Assembly (NCBI RefSeq): GCF_900215605.1
Contig: NZ_OBEL01000003.1
Span: 62,001 to 126,000, forward strand
Source of the DNA: Cohaesibacter gelatinilyticus
GTDB lineage: Bacteria; Pseudomonadota; Alphaproteobacteria; Rhizobiales; Cohaesibacteraceae
Reading direction: 5' to 3'
DNA length: 64,000 nt
The position numbers and the translations under genes are program-made. The stretch's first letter is position 1, and each line of letters starts with the position of its first letter. A model generated the notes under the pieces. That model made no database searches. It saw only the letters and a program-made list of their open reading frames with translations, and was not told the origin of the DNA. Positions 52,842-62,946 of the stretch are shown piece by piece.

Positions 52842-53510
52842 ATGCAATTAATCGTAAATGGCCTGAGCTGCATTCGCGGGGGGCGTCCGGTTTTGGAAAA
52901 TGTCAGTTTTACGCTGGAACAGGGCAAAGCCCTTGTCGTCACAGGCCCCAATGGCATCGGGAAATCCTCTCTGTTGCGTACGCTTGCAGGTCTTGTTCAC
53001 GCCAATGCTGGCACGGTTAAGCTGGAAGGTGGCGACGAGGAACTAAGCGTTGGTCAGCAAGCGCATTATTTCGGTCATGCCGATGCCATCAAACCAGCGC
53101 TGACCCTGAAAGAAAATCTCGATTTCTGGCAGAGCTTTTATGGCTCCCCTACCCGCACGGCTTATGAAGCTTTGCTGGAAGTGGATCTTGGTGATCTCAT
53201 CGATATGCCAGCGGCATATCTCTCGGCTGGTCAACGTCGTCGATTGTCCCTATCCCGCTTGCTTGTTTGCCACCGTCCGCTCTGGCTGCTGGATGAGCCA
53301 ACCTCTGCTCTTGATGCGGCTTCCGAGCGCAAACTCGAAATCCTGATGGCAGAGCATCTGGAAAAAGGCGGCCTCATCATAGCAGCCACTCACGCCCCGC
53401 TGGGATTACTCAATCCTGACCGGTTGGAGCTGGGTCGCGAACAAATTGCCGATCCGTTTGCCGATGACGAATTATTTGAGCAGGACCAGCTGCAGGAGAG
53501 CCAACAATGA
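52842..53510 (+). CDS. ccmA: Heme exporter ATP-binding subunit CcmA
   Basis: CcmA is the ABC ATPase that works with CcmB, CcmC and CcmD to release holo-CcmE in cytochrome c maturation. The 222 residues show Walker A GPNGIGKSSLL, the signature LSAGQRRRLSLSRLL and Walker B LWLLDEPTSALD. ATG 52842 is preferred over ATG 52836 because AAGGA then sits at a workable distance. It overlaps ccmB by ATGA. Confidence 0.95.
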   Translation: MQLIVNGLSCIRGGRPVLENVSFTLEQGKALVVTGPNGIGKSSLLRTLAGLVHANAGTVKLEGGDEELSVGQQAHYFGHADAIKPALTLKENLDFWQSFYGSPTRTAYEALLEVDLGDLIDMPAAYLSAGQRRRLSLSRLLVCHRPLWLLDEPTSALDAASERKLEILMAEHLEKGGLIIAATHAPLGLLNPDRLELGREQIADPFADDELFEQDQLQESQQ

Positions 53511-54175
53511 GTGCCATGGGTGCCTTGTTCAAACGCGAAATCCAACTCTCCGTGCGCGTTGGCGGCGGAGCCTTGATGGGCGTTTTGTTCTTTCTCATCG
53601 TTGTAACGGTCTTTCCTTTTGCCGTCGGACCGGATCTGAACCTTCTGGCTCGTCTTGGCCCTGCAGTGCTCTGGATCGGCGCACTTCTGGCAACACTTTT
53701 GGGGCTGGATCGGCTTTATCAGGCAGATCAGGATGATGGCTCACTCGATCTTTTGCTGCTGACCGATCATCCTCTGGAATTGATCGTCCTGATCAAATGT
53801 ACGGCGCAATGGGTCGCAACAGGCCTGCCGCTTGTTTTGGCAGCTCCCCTGCTATCGCTTTTTCTCAATTTGGAACCTGTCGGCATTGCGGCAGTCACAG
53901 CGACCTTGTTGGTTGGAACTCCTGCGTTGACCCTGATTGGGTCCGTCGGCGCTGCTCTTACCGTAATCCTGCGCCGTGGTGGTTTGCTGCTCTCAATTCT
54001 GATTCTGCCGCTGACCATCCCAATCCTGATTTTCGGTGTCAGTGCCTCCGTTGGTGCAGTGACTGAGCCCGCTCCCTTCACCACGCCATTTTACATTCTT
54101 TGCGCAATTTCGCTGCTGATGCTGATCATCGGACCGATTGCATCTGCGGCGGCTCTTCGCACTGCTCAAGAATAG
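53507..54175 (+). CDS. ccmB: Heme exporter membrane subunit CcmB
   Basis: A 222-residue protein with six membrane helices: FKREIQLSVRVGGGALMGVL, PAVLWIGALLATLLGLDRL with the following DDGSLDLLLLTDHPLELIVL, and later helices. These match CcmB. Translation is coupled to ccmA. It is separated from ccmC by 465 nt containing a composite repeat, whereas ccmB and ccmC are usually adjacent. Confidence 0.95.
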   Translation: MSAMGALFKREIQLSVRVGGGALMGVLFFLIVVTVFPFAVGPDLNLLARLGPAVLWIGALLATLLGLDRLYQADQDDGSLDLLLLTDHPLELIVLIKCTAQWVATGLPLVLAAPLLSLFLNLEPVGIAAVTATLLVGTPALTLIGSVGAALTVILRRGGLLLSILILPLTIPILIFGVSASVGAVTEPAPFTTPFYILCAISLLMLIIGPIASAAALRTAQE

Positions 54176-54197
54176 CCATATTCGATCAGTATAAATC

Positions 54198-54364
54198 TTA
54201 GTGCCTGATTTTAAGACTCTAACAGAGACTTTTAAGAGCGAATTCATATCCGAAAAGTCTGCAACTTTTCGGGAACGCGCTATAGGCAGAATATCCAGCC
54301 CTCTCCCCCTCCCAAACCGCCCACGAGGGTACCATATCGGGTGGTTTGGGAGGGGGAGAGGGCT
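54198..54364. repeat. Composite repeat between ccmB and ccmC
   Basis: It has the same part order as 46815-46991: AGTGCCTGAT, a hairpin with AGACTC...GAGACT, a reverse REP core (54236-54287), then a near-identical copy of the 68-nt family P palindrome (54297-54364; 22-bp arms). The following 276 nt up to ccmC hold no coding frame I support and may contain a separate ccmC promoter. Confidence 0.92.
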
Positions 54365-54640
54365 TGGCTCAGGACTACTCTTAGGCGCATCGCGATCAAC
54401 CTTACGAAATCGTAATACGCGCTGACTGCGAGACATGATATTGATCAAGGCAGAAATGTCGTGGCAGCCATAAGTTTTGGCATGGGATCGGACCAAGCAT
54501 AAATCCAAGCCGATCTGACAACCATGTAAGCATGGCCCGTCTGGCAGTGACTGGTGACAGGACCAACTGGAAACAGACCAACGAACCAGACCGGTGGCTT
54601 TGCCGCATGATAGGACCATCAAGACAAAAGGTGATCAGGC

Positions 54641-55414
54641 ATGACTGCCACCGCCAAAAAATCTTTCAGCATTTGGGATCTGGCCAATCCGACCCGCTTT
54701 CTGTCATTCGCTGACAAACTGATGCCCTGGCTTTTTGGCCTGACAATCATTTCCTTTGCCATTGGCCTATACATGACCTTTTTCGTCGCGCCAGACGATT
54801 ACCAGCAGGGCGCAACGGTCAAGATCATGTTCATCCATGTGCCTGCCGCCTGGCTCGCCATGGGCGCCTATACCATGATGGCAATGTCATCCATCGGCAC
54901 GCTTGTCTGGAAACATCCTCTGGCCGACGTCTCCGCCAAAGCTGCAGCCCCGCTGGGCGCGGTATTCACCTTCTTGTCCCTTGTGACCGGAAGCCTCTGG
55001 GGCAAGCCGATGTGGGGCACTTGGTGGGTTTGGGATGCACGCCTCACCTCCATGCTGGTCCTGTTGATCATCTATCTCGGCCTGATCTCTCTGTGGCGCA
55101 CCATCGAAGATCCAATCCGTGCTGGTAAAGCGGCCGCCATTCTGACCCTCGTTGGCTTCATCATCATCCCGATCATCAAATTCTCGGTTGATTGGTGGTC
55201 CACCTTGCATCAGCCAGCAGGCGTCATCACCATGGATGGTTCCAAGGTCCATAGCTCCATTCTCATTCCTCTACTGGTCATGGCTCTCGCTTTCACCGCC
55301 ATGTTCGTCATGATGCATCTGAAGGTGATGAAAAACGAGATCATGCGCCGTCGTATCCGCACCATGCAGATGCAAGCCGCAAGACGCGCTGCATCTTCCC
55401 AGGCTACTAACTAG
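54641..55414 (+). CDS. ccmC: Heme exporter/handling protein CcmC
   Basis: CcmC presents heme to CcmE. The 257 residues form six helices, with the tryptophan-rich heme site WGTWWVWDARLTSMLVL and flanking His residues (IMFIHVPAAWLAMGAY; WWSTLHQPAG). The start follows an AAAAGGTGATC stretch. ccmD follows in 16 nt. Confidence 0.96.
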   Translation: MTATAKKSFSIWDLANPTRFLSFADKLMPWLFGLTIISFAIGLYMTFFVAPDDYQQGATVKIMFIHVPAAWLAMGAYTMMAMSSIGTLVWKHPLADVSAKAAAPLGAVFTFLSLVTGSLWGKPMWGTWWVWDARLTSMLVLLIIYLGLISLWRTIEDPIRAGKAAAILTLVGFIIIPIIKFSVDWWSTLHQPAGVITMDGSKVHSSILIPLLVMALAFTAMFVMMHLKVMKNEIMRRRIRTMQMQAARRAASSQATN

Positions 55415-55430
55415 GAAAAGGAAACAGATC

Positions 55431-55598
55431 ATGCTCGGACCCTATACCGGTTTCATCACTGCTTCCTATGGCGTTGTCATTCTCACCATTGCCATCCTTG
55501 TTGTCTGGATCGTGATTGATGGACGCACTCAGAGCAAAGCTCTGGCAGAGCTGGAAGCCCGTGGCGTTACCCGCCGCTCCGCCCGCAAGAAACAATAG
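55431..55598 (+). CDS. ccmD: Heme exporter protein CcmD
   Basis: A 55-residue protein: one membrane helix (FITASYGVVILTIAILVVWI) followed by a basic cytoplasmic tail (VTRRSARKKQ). The size, topology and place between ccmC and ccmG identify it as CcmD, which links the CcmABC complex and holo-CcmE. The ribosome site is AGGAAAAGGAAAC. Confidence 0.9.
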   Translation: MLGPYTGFITASYGVVILTIAILVVWIVIDGRTQSKALAELEARGVTRRSARKKQ

Positions 55599-55636
55599 AT
55601 TCAGCAAGCGTTTGAACAATCCATACCGCACGAAAA

Positions 55637-56263
55637 ATGAGCACCCAGATGAGCACAGAGCCAGCTACTACAGACACGACCGACGGCAAGAAGAAAGGCG
55701 GGATCAACCTGCTGATCATTCTGCCTCTCGTGATTTTCCTTGGCCTCGCAACCTTGTTCCTGCTGCAAATGGCAAAAGGCGGTGATCCATCACAAATCCC
55801 ATCTGTCCTGATCAACAAGCCCGCTCCTGACTTTGACCTGCCTGCTTTGGAGGGCTTTGAGGCCAATGGCGCACCAATGCCCGGCTTCAAGACATCCGAT
55901 CTGATGGGTCAGGTCACTTTGGTCAATATCTGGGGCTCCTGGTGCCCGGCTTGTCGTGACGAACATCCAATGCTGCTGGAGATGAACAAGGACAATCGCT
56001 ACCGTCTGGTTGGCATTGCCTACAAGGATGAGCCACAGAATGCAGCGCGGTTCCTGAACAATCACGGCAATGCCTTTGATGCCGTGGGTCTGGACCTGAG
56101 CGGCCGTACCGGCATTGACTGGGGCGTCTATGGCGCACCGGAAACCTTCATTGTCGATCGCAAGGGTGTCATCCGGTACAAGCATATCGGGCCACTGACC
56201 CCGACCAATCTGCGCGACAGCTTCATGCCTATTCTGGAAAAGATCCTCGCAGAAAAAGGCTGA
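55637..56263 (+). CDS. ccmG: Cytochrome c biogenesis thiol:disulfide oxidoreductase CcmG/DsbE
   Basis: CcmG keeps apocytochrome c cysteines reduced. The 208-residue protein has one N-terminal membrane anchor (NLLIILPLVIFLGLATLFLL) and a periplasmic thioredoxin domain with WGSWCPAC (C103, C106). APDFDLPAL and YGAPETFIVDRKGVI carry the cis-Pro typical of the family. It ends the ccm set here at a terminator; ccmE, ccmF and ccmH are not in the window. Confidence 0.95.
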   Translation: MSTQMSTEPATTDTTDGKKKGGINLLIILPLVIFLGLATLFLLQMAKGGDPSQIPSVLINKPAPDFDLPALEGFEANGAPMPGFKTSDLMGQVTLVNIWGSWCPACRDEHPMLLEMNKDNRYRLVGIAYKDEPQNAARFLNNHGNAFDAVGLDLSGRTGIDWGVYGAPETFIVDRKGVIRYKHIGPLTPTNLRDSFMPILEKILAEKG

Positions 56264-56287
56264 TAAAGCTCTTCAATCTTCCTAAAG

Positions 56288-56324
56288 AAAAAGGCCGTGC
56301 CCAGATATGGGACGCGGCCTTTTT
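56288..56324. terminator. Terminator between ccmG and yciB
   Basis: AAAAAGGCCG (56288-56297) pairs with CGGCCTTTTT (56315-56324), with CCCA/TGGG pairing inside. The A and T runs allow action in both directions for convergent genes. Confidence 0.9.
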
Positions 56325-56346
56325 CATGGAAGCTATAATCCAAGGA

Positions 56347-56997
56347 TTACTCCCCAGCATTGGGTCCATATTTGTTCAGCAAAGGCATCTGCATGGCACC
56401 GAACACCATGGTGATCGGCATCACGCCAAAAACCTTGAAATTGACCCACATGTCAGTTGAGAAGTTCCGCCAAACCACTTCATTGACCACAGCAAGGAAG
56501 AAGAAGAAAACGCCCCAACGGAAGGTCAGGATCCGCCAACCCGTGGCGTTAAGCTGGAAAACGCTATCAAATACATAGCCAAGCAAGCTTTTGCCAAACA
56601 ACAGCCCGACCAGCAGAATAGTCCCGAACAGGGTATTCACGATGGTCGGCTTCATCTTGATGAAAGTATCATCCTGCAAATAGAGCGTCAGGCCACCAAA
56701 AACAAAAACCACGAAACCGGAAATCAACGGCATCACAGGCAGTTTGCCGAACTTGATCCGCGAGAGCGTCAGAGAAATGATGGTCGCAACCATGAATGCA
56801 GCCGTCGCAATGAAGATGGACTGCATACCCGACAGGAATGGAAACCAATTGGCCAGCGCGTCCCCTTTGGCATTGGCGAAGAAGAAAACAACCAAAGGCC
56901 CCAGTTCCAGTGCCATTTTCAGCAGCTGGCCCTCTTCCAGTTGCGGCTCATCAGCCTTCTCTGGTGATTGACCCGTCGGGATGTTTGAATTGCTCAT
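56347..56997 (-). CDS. yciB: Inner-membrane septation protein YciB/IspZ
   Basis: A 216-residue YciB-family protein with five or six helices. It is recognised by [40 protein letters not shown] and [20 protein letters not shown] with EVVWRN. In Shigella and E. coli it is linked to septation and envelope integrity. The first 25 residues are a variable charged extension. It follows ftsY by 31 nt on the same strand, probably in one operon with dapF, mtaB and ftsY. Confidence 0.95.
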   Translation of the reverse strand: MSNSNIPTGQSPEKADEPQLEEGQLLKMALELGPLVVFFFANAKGDALANWFPFLSGMQSIFIATAAFMVATIISLTLSRIKFGKLPVMPLISGFVVFVFGGLTLYLQDDTFIKMKPTIVNTLFGTILLVGLLFGKSLLGYVFDSVFQLNATGWRILTFRWGVFFFFLAVVNEVVWRNFSTDMWVNFKVFGVMPITMVFGAMQMPLLNKYGPNAGE

Positions 56998-57028
56998 TGT
57001 CTACTCCAAAGGCACGAAGCCCGATTAC

Positions 57029-58354
57029 TTATTCTGCAAGGCCTGCGATTGCACGCGCAAAGTCTTCTGACTTGAACGGCTCCAGATCTTCAACACCCTC
57101 ACCAACGCCGATGAAGTGAACCGGCATTTTATGCTTGGCTGAGATGGCCACAAGGATACCACCACGCGCCGTGCCATCCAGCTTGGTCATGACAAGACCT
57201 GTTACGCCGGCAATCTTGGAGAAGATCTCCACCTGATTGAGCGCATTCTGACCGGTTGTTGCATCCAGCACCAAAAGCACACTATGCGGCGCGCTTTCGT
57301 CATGCTTCTTGATCACGCGAACGATCTTTTCCAGCTCGGCCATCAATTCGGTGCGGTTCTGCAAACGACCAGCCGTATCGATCATCAGGATATCACGGCC
57401 CTGCTCTTTCGCCTCGGTCATCGCATCAAAGGCCAGACCTGCCGCATCCGAGCCAACCTCACGGGCAACCACCGGAGAATTGGTGCGTTGCCCCCAAACT
57501 TTCAGCTGGTCAATGGCGGCAGCTCGGAAAGTATCCCCCGCGGCCAGCATTACGGATTTGCCTTCAGCATTGAATTTCTGAGCCAGTTTGCCAATCGTGG
57601 TGGTTTTGCCGGCACCATTGACGCCAATCATCAGGATAACATGCGGACTGCCATCGTCTCGGCTGGAGATTTCCAAAGGTTTGGCCACTGGTTCCAGAAC
57701 CGCATTGACCTCATCAGCCAGAATTTTCTGAACTTCCTCGCCGGACACTTCCTTATTATAGCGCCCGTCAGCCAAACGCTCGGTGATGGTCATGGCCGTC
57801 TCGACGCCCAAATCAGCCTGAATGAGGATATCTTCCAGATCTTGAAGGGTGTCATCATCCAGCTTGCGCTTGGTGAAGATGGACGAAATGCTTTCGCCTA
57901 GAGCACCAGAGGATCGGGCCAGACCGCGTTTGAGGCGCTCAAACCAGCTTAGTTTTTTTTCAGGCTCAGCTGGCTTTGGCTCTTCAACAACAGGCTCATC
58001 TTCGACGACAGCTTCCACAACTTCAGGAGCATCGTCCTCAACACTCTCTTCCACCACCTCGGAAGCTTCAATTGGCTCCTCTGAGGTCTCAACCTCATCA
58101 ATGGATGGCTCTTCCTCAGAAGTGATGTCATCTTCGATAGGCTCTGGTTCTGAAGGCTCAGCCTGTTCCTCAGCCTCAATTGAGGCCTCTTCTTGGGCAA
58201 CCTCTTCAACTATCTCAGGTGTTGCCTCGCCTTCTTCAGGCGCAACAACCTCTTCCTCAGCAACTTCTTTTTCTTCAACGGCATCAGGAGCGCTTTCAGC
58301 CGCATCTTTGCCAGAGCCAAACAAACGGGAAAACAGGCCAGGCTTCTTGCTCAT
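57029..58354 (-). CDS. ftsY: Signal recognition particle receptor FtsY
   Basis: FtsY is the GTPase that receives SRP-ribosome complexes at the membrane. The 441 residues begin with a long acidic A region (about 15-140, mostly Glu, Ser and Val) followed by the NG domains. G-motifs are GVNGAGKTTTIGKLA, DTFRAAAIDQL, DTAGRLQNR and TKLDGTARGG. It is preceded by mtaB (34 nt gap). Confidence 0.97.
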   Translation of the reverse strand: MSKKPGLFSRLFGSGKDAAESAPDAVEEKEVAEEEVVAPEEGEATPEIVEEVAQEEASIEAEEQAEPSEPEPIEDDITSEEEPSIDEVETSEEPIEASEVVEESVEDDAPEVVEAVVEDEPVVEEPKPAEPEKKLSWFERLKRGLARSSGALGESISSIFTKRKLDDDTLQDLEDILIQADLGVETAMTITERLADGRYNKEVSGEEVQKILADEVNAVLEPVAKPLEISSRDDGSPHVILMIGVNGAGKTTTIGKLAQKFNAEGKSVMLAAGDTFRAAAIDQLKVWGQRTNSPVVAREVGSDAAGLAFDAMTEAKEQGRDILMIDTAGRLQNRTELMAELEKIVRVIKKHDESAPHSVLLVLDATTGQNALNQVEIFSKIAGVTGLVMTKLDGTARGGILVAISAKHKMPVHFIGVGEGVEDLEPFKSEDFARAIAGLAE

Positions 58355-58388
58355 TCAATGCACTCCTCAAGACACAATAGCAAACTGA

Positions 58389-59648
58389 TCAGGAAATCTG
58401 CTCAGCCATCAGATGACGATGGGTTGCGCCCACAATCTTCGCTCTCACAATATCGCCCGGTTCACCATTTGCAATCTCGACGAGCGTGAATTGCTCGGTT
58501 CGTCCAAGGCCATTTCGTTCAACCAGAATATCGCATTCCCGGCCGATCTGACTTTGCAAATGACGATTGAGCGCCACTTCACCAACCTTGCGCAAACGCG
58601 CAGCACGATCCTTGATCACCGGTCCCTTCACTTGCGGCATTTTAGCCGCTGGTGTGCCAGGACGGGCAGAATAAGGAAAGACATGCAAATGGGTCAGATC
58701 GCATTCCTCGACGATATCAAGGCTCTTTAGGAACATCTCTTCGGTCTCGGTCGGAAAACCGGCAATGATGTCCGCGCCAAAGACCATATCCGGACGAAGC
58801 CTGCGCACTTCCTGACAGAAGGCAATGGTGTCGTCGCGCTGATGACGGCGCTTCATGCGCTTCAGCACCATGTTATCACCGGCCTGCAAGGACAGATGCA
58901 AATGCGGCATCAAGCGTTCTTCATTGGCGATGCACTCCATCAGATCCGGATCTGCTTCAATGGAGTCGATGGAAGAAATACGAAGACGCTTCAGATCCGG
59001 CACATGTTTCAGCACAGATCTGACCAATGTGCCAAACTTTGGTGCGCCCGGCAGATCGGCGCCATACGAGGTGATATCTACCCCGGTCAGCACCACTTCG
59101 TTATAGCCATTCTCTACCAGAGCACGGATCTGATCGATGATCGGACCCATGGCAACAGAGCGGCTATTACCGCGGCCATAAGGAATGATGCAGAAGGTGC
59201 AGCGATGATCGCAGCCATTTTGAACCTGCACGAAGGCACGGGCGCGGCCTTCCAGCCCTTCAATCAAATGCAGCGCGGTTTCGCGCACGCTCATGATATC
59301 GTTGACCTTGACCTTTTCCTCAATGGGAACGCCAAAGCTTGGAACGCTTTTGTAGCTCTCGGCTTTCAGCTTGTCGTCATTGCCAAGAACCAGATCCACT
59401 TCGCCCATCTCGGCAAAGGACATGCTTTCAGTCTGCGCCGCACAGCCGGTCACAATGATCTGGGCATCGGGATTATCACGCTTGGCACGGCGGATCTGCT
59501 GGCGGGCCTGACGCACTGCCTCATTGGTCACCGCGCAGGTATTGACCAAAATGGCATTCTCAAGCCCGGCTTCCTGAGCCTGCTTTTTCATCACCTCGGA
59601 TTCATAGCTGTTCAGCCGACATCCAAAGGTTAAAACCTTGATGCTCAT
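58389..59648 (-). CDS. mtaB: tRNA t6A37 methylthiotransferase MtaB
   Basis: MtaB converts t6A37 to ms2t6A in tRNAs. The 419 residues show the N-terminal cluster-binding Cys in [21 protein letters not shown] and VTGCAAQ. The radical-SAM motif is [20 protein letters not shown], and [17 protein letters not shown] and a C-terminal TRAM-like part follow. It overlaps the dapF stop by 4 nt. Confidence 0.95.
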   Translation of the reverse strand: MSIKVLTFGCRLNSYESEVMKKQAQEAGLENAILVNTCAVTNEAVRQARQQIRRAKRDNPDAQIIVTGCAAQTESMSFAEMGEVDLVLGNDDKLKAESYKSVPSFGVPIEEKVKVNDIMSVRETALHLIEGLEGRARAFVQVQNGCDHRCTFCIIPYGRGNSRSVAMGPIIDQIRALVENGYNEVVLTGVDITSYGADLPGAPKFGTLVRSVLKHVPDLKRLRISSIDSIEADPDLMECIANEERLMPHLHLSLQAGDNMVLKRMKRRHQRDDTIAFCQEVRRLRPDMVFGADIIAGFPTETEEMFLKSLDIVEECDLTHLHVFPYSARPGTPAAKMPQVKGPVIKDRAARLRKVGEVALNRHLQSQIGRECDILVERNGLGRTEQFTLVEIANGEPGDIVRAKIVGATHRHLMAEQIS

Positions 59649-60565
59649 AGGGACGATTGCTCCGTGCCCTGATCAGACTTCTGCTGTATCAGGGACATTT
59701 TTTGCCAAGACAGATCAGATAGATCGATCTCTCCGGCATATTCCAGTTCAGTCCCCCCGGACATCAGAATGTGATCGTCGGCCTCACGCCATTCGATCAC
59801 GATATCGCCTCCCGGCAAATGCACCAGTACCTTGCGCTCAGTCAGACGGTTGCGATGCGCTGCCACCGCCGCCGCACAGGCTGCCGTGCCACAAGCTTGC
59901 GTCAAACCAACCCCACGCTCCCAGACTTTCAGGGTCAGTTCGCCATCATTGTGAACTTGCGCCAACGAAATATTGGCCCGCTCAGGGAAGATCATATGAT
60001 TTTCAAGCATGGGTCCGTTGACTTCCAGACCATAGCTTTCAACATCATTCTGCACCCAAAAAATGGCGTGCGGATTGCCGATATTGACGACAGATGGCGT
60101 ATGCAGGATCGGATCATCAATCGGGCCGATCTGCAGCTCGATGGCGCGAGTATCATCAAACTCTTCAGCCAGCGGAATATCCTGCCAGCCAAACTTCGGC
60201 ACACCCATATCCACCGTGACCATTTCAAGCGCATCACCGCGATAGGAAATCAGCTTACCGACAACGGTCTCAATGACCGCTTTGTCAGCGCCAAGCTCGG
60301 TCATGATCAATCGACCAACGCAACGCGTGGCATTGCCACAAGCTTCGACTTCACCACCATCGGCATTGTGAATGCGCATGAACACATCCCCGCCTGACTG
60401 AGGTACTTCCAGCGTAATGAACTGGTCGCATCCAGGCCCGCTCGCATGATCGGAAAGCGCGCGCACTGCATCTGGCCCCAATTGGGGCATGGTCTTTCGG
60501 GCATCAATGACGATAAATTCATTGCCCAGACCATTCATTTTCAAAAATTGCAGTTGCTCGCTCAT
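59645..60565 (-). CDS. dapF: Diaminopimelate epimerase
   Basis: DapF makes meso-diaminopimelate for lysine and peptidoglycan. In 306 residues, the N-terminal half has [15 protein letters not shown] and [11 protein letters not shown] with catalytic C76, and the C-terminal half has [13 protein letters not shown] with the second catalytic Cys. [12 protein letters not shown] is also conserved. dapF heads an operon with mtaB, ftsY and yciB. Confidence 0.97.
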   Translation of the reverse strand: MSEQLQFLKMNGLGNEFIVIDARKTMPQLGPDAVRALSDHASGPGCDQFITLEVPQSGGDVFMRIHNADGGEVEACGNATRCVGRLIMTELGADKAVIETVVGKLISYRGDALEMVTVDMGVPKFGWQDIPLAEEFDDTRAIELQIGPIDDPILHTPSVVNIGNPHAIFWVQNDVESYGLEVNGPMLENHMIFPERANISLAQVHNDGELTLKVWERGVGLTQACGTAACAAAVAAHRNRLTERKVLVHLPGGDIVIEWREADDHILMSGGTELEYAGEIDLSDLSWQKMSLIQQKSDQGTEQSSL

Positions 60566-60717
60566 CGGCGCGGGTCACCCTAAATCATGACAACACAAAA
60601 CTCTCCGGTGCGACAGCCATCACACCAGTCCGCTCTATATGGCGAAAAATGAGTGAAATTTCCACCCCAAAGGCGGGACACAAAGGGCCTAAACGCGCAA
60701 AATCATGCCCAAAATAG

Positions 60718-60747
60718 CAAAAGCCGCGAGAGTTTGACCCTCGCGGC
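60718..60747 (-). terminator. Terminator after htpG
   Basis: On the minus strand GCCGCGAG pairs with CTCGCGGC around a 9-nt loop and is followed by TTTTGC. It lies 40 nt past the htpG stop. Confidence 0.82.
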
Positions 60748-60786
60748 AATTCTAGATCGGCATTCAAGTAGATGAGCCGACCGGGC

Positions 60787-62706
60787 TTAGCCCATCGCTG
60801 ACATCATCACTTTGGACAAGCGAGCCGCAAATTCGGCTGGATTGGCAGGCTGTTCCCCATCCAGAATAAGCGCCTGATCAAGAAGCAAACGAGCACCATC
60901 GGTGACCTCTGCCTTGTCCGCAGCGCTTGATAGCTGCGATGCCAAAGCCAGGATCAAAGCGTGATCGGGATTGATCTCCAGAACCGGCTTCAAACCCGCC
61001 TGCGCACCCTGCTGACCACGCATCAGTTTTTCCATCTGACGATCCGGGCCATATTCCGGGGCAACAATACAAACTGGGCTGGTGGCGAGACGAGAAGAAA
61101 TGCGAACTTCACTGACATCATCGATCAAAGTCTCTTTCACGAAGGAAACCAGATCGGCTACGGATGTCTTGTCCTTGGCCTTTTCTTCATCAGACTTGTC
61201 ATCAACGTCCTGGGCAACTTTCTCGATGGCATCAAGATCCGCACCACCCTGTGAGATGGATTTGAAGCTCTTGCCATCAAAGCCAAGGGCGGTCTGAACC
61301 CAGAATGCATCCACGGCATCAGCCAGCAGAAGAACTTCGACTTCACGTGCTTCATAGCCTTCCAGATGTGGGCTGGCCAGAATGGCGTCCTTGCTGTCAC
61401 CAAGCGCATAATAGATGGATGTCTGGTTCTCTTTCAGATCCTCGACATATTGCGCCAGAGTGCGGTTCTCACCTTTGGTGGTGTTGAAACGCACCAGTTT
61501 GAAGAGCTGGTCGCGGCGCTCCGGATCTTCATAAAGGCCTTCCTTGATCACCGTACCGAAGGCTTCCCAGATGGAGAGGAACTTCTCTTCATCCTTGCGG
61601 GAAAGCTTTTCCAGCTCGGAGAGAACCTTGTTGGTCACACCTTTTTTGATGGCTGTCAGGATCGGATTGTCCTGCAACATCTCACGAGAGATGTTGAGCG
61701 GGATATCTTCGCTATCGACCACACCACGCACGAAGCGCAAATAAGCTGGTACCAATTCGGCATCATCGGTGATGAAGACGCGGCGCACATACAGTTTCAT
61801 GCGGCCCTTGCGGGATGGATCGAACAGATCGAACGGCTTGTGATCAGGAATGAAGGCCAGAACATTATATTCGGTACGACCTTCAGCACGGTAATGGATG
61901 GTCACGGCCGGATCATCAAACTGGCCGGAGCTATATTGATAGAATTCCTTATATTGCTCTTCCGTGATCTCGCTCTTGGACTTGGTCCAAAGCGCAGTAC
62001 CATCGGTCAGCTTTTCTTCGTCAATCGCATCCGCTTCTTCATTCTTGGTCAGCATGCGAATGGGAACAGGCACGTGAGAGCTGTAATCACGCACGATCCG
62101 GCGAATGGTCACAGCATCGGCGAAGGTCTTTTCATCATCTTTCAGATGCATCACAATCTTGGTGCCACGTGGCAGGGCTTCCTCTTCGCTGGCAACGCTC
62201 AGCTCATAAGCCCCTTCGCCGTTGGAAGACCATTTCCAGGCCTCAGCTTCACCAGCACGACGAGAGATCACATCCACACGATCTGCCACCATGAAAGCAG
62301 AATAGAAACCGATACCGAACTGCCCGATCAGAGCAGAGCCATCGCCCTCTTCCTTGGCCAACTGATCCAGAAATGCACGGGTGCCGGACTTTGCAATGGT
62401 GCCAAGATTTTCGATCAACTCGGCCTTGCTCATGCCGATACCATTATCAAGCACGCTCAAGGTGCCGTCAGCACCGTCAGCGCTCAAGGTGATCTGGAAA
62501 GTCGGGTCATCCTTGACCAGATCGGAGTTGGTCAGAGATTCATGACGCAGCTTCTCACATGCATCGGCAGCGTTGGAAACCAGTTCGCGAAGGAAAATTT
62601 CCTTGTTGGAGTAAACGGCATGCACCATCAGATGCAATAGACGGGAGACTTCCGCTTCAAACGAATGGGTCTCGGAACCGCCTTTGATATCGGCTTGATC
62701 AGACAT
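60787..62706 (-). CDS. htpG: Chaperone HtpG (Hsp90)
   Basis: A 639-residue bacterial Hsp90. The GHKL ATPase domain shows EIFLRELVSNAADACEKLR, LDNGIGMSKAELIENLGTIA and GQFGIGFYSAFMVAD. The middle domain has RVFITDDAELVPAYLRFVRG and VDSEDIPLNISREMLQ, and a C-terminal dimerisation domain follows. ATG 62706 begins the family N-terminus; the frame continues upstream across the promoter region. A heat-shock-type promoter candidate lies just upstream. Confidence 0.97.
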   Translation of the reverse strand: MSDQADIKGGSETHSFEAEVSRLLHLMVHAVYSNKEIFLRELVSNAADACEKLRHESLTNSDLVKDDPTFQITLSADGADGTLSVLDNGIGMSKAELIENLGTIAKSGTRAFLDQLAKEEGDGSALIGQFGIGFYSAFMVADRVDVISRRAGEAEAWKWSSNGEGAYELSVASEEEALPRGTKIVMHLKDDEKTFADAVTIRRIVRDYSSHVPVPIRMLTKNEEADAIDEEKLTDGTALWTKSKSEITEEQYKEFYQYSSGQFDDPAVTIHYRAEGRTEYNVLAFIPDHKPFDLFDPSRKGRMKLYVRRVFITDDAELVPAYLRFVRGVVDSEDIPLNISREMLQDNPILTAIKKGVTNKVLSELEKLSRKDEEKFLSIWEAFGTVIKEGLYEDPERRDQLFKLVRFNTTKGENRTLAQYVEDLKENQTSIYYALGDSKDAILASPHLEGYEAREVEVLLLADAVDAFWVQTALGFDGKSFKSISQGGADLDAIEKVAQDVDDKSDEEKAKDKTSVADLVSFVKETLIDDVSEVRISSRLATSPVCIVAPEYGPDRQMEKLMRGQQGAQAGLKPVLEINPDHALILALASQLSSAADKAEVTDGARLLLDQALILDGEQPANPAEFAARLSKVMMSAMG

Positions 62707-62745
62707 AACACTCAGCCCTTGTTTGCAAAATATTTTCTGGGGCTG

Positions 62746-62774
62746 ATCTAGCAATCCGTGCCCATGCTTTCAAG
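62746..62774 (-). promoter_or_regulatory. Candidate RpoH (heat-shock) promoter of htpG
   Basis: On the minus strand CTTGAAA (62768-62774) is followed after 16 nt by CTAGAT (62746-62751), about 40 nt before the htpG start. CTTGAAA is the sigma-32 -35 consensus. The -10 part is weaker than the CCCCAT/CTATAT forms. Confidence 0.5.
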
Positions 62775-62799
62775 GGGCATTCTCCCAAAGAAAGCAGGA

Positions 62800-62832
62800 C
62801 AAAAAAAAGGGATGCCACGAAGACATCCCTTA
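62800..62832 (-). terminator. Orphan minus-strand terminator upstream of htpG
   Basis: Read on the minus strand, AAGGGATG pairs with CATCCCTT around a 9-nt loop and is followed by eight T residues. It precedes the htpG promoter, so it must end a transcript that begins to its right (see findings). Confidence 0.85.
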
Positions 62833-62917
62833 AGGAGCTGTTGGGATGTTGACACGCAAAAACAGGATCGGTCTGAATGGGCTCTTAAGGGGGGCAGAGG
62901 CAAGACACCCATTCAAT

Positions 62918-62946
62918 TGATTTTCAAGCATGATGATTGAAAATCA
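62918..62946. promoter_or_regulatory. 10-bp perfect inverted repeat
   Basis: TGATTTTCAA (62918-62927) and TTGAAAATCA (62937-62946) are exact reverse complements with a 9-nt centre. It may be an operator for DUF2794, htpG or the putative small RNA, or a stem within that RNA. Confidence 0.6.

Noticed and set aside
54440-54460. TTGATCAA near ccmC as an FNR/Anr box
   Set aside because: An FNR site needs TTGAT and ATCAA separated by four bases; here the halves are fused with no spacer.
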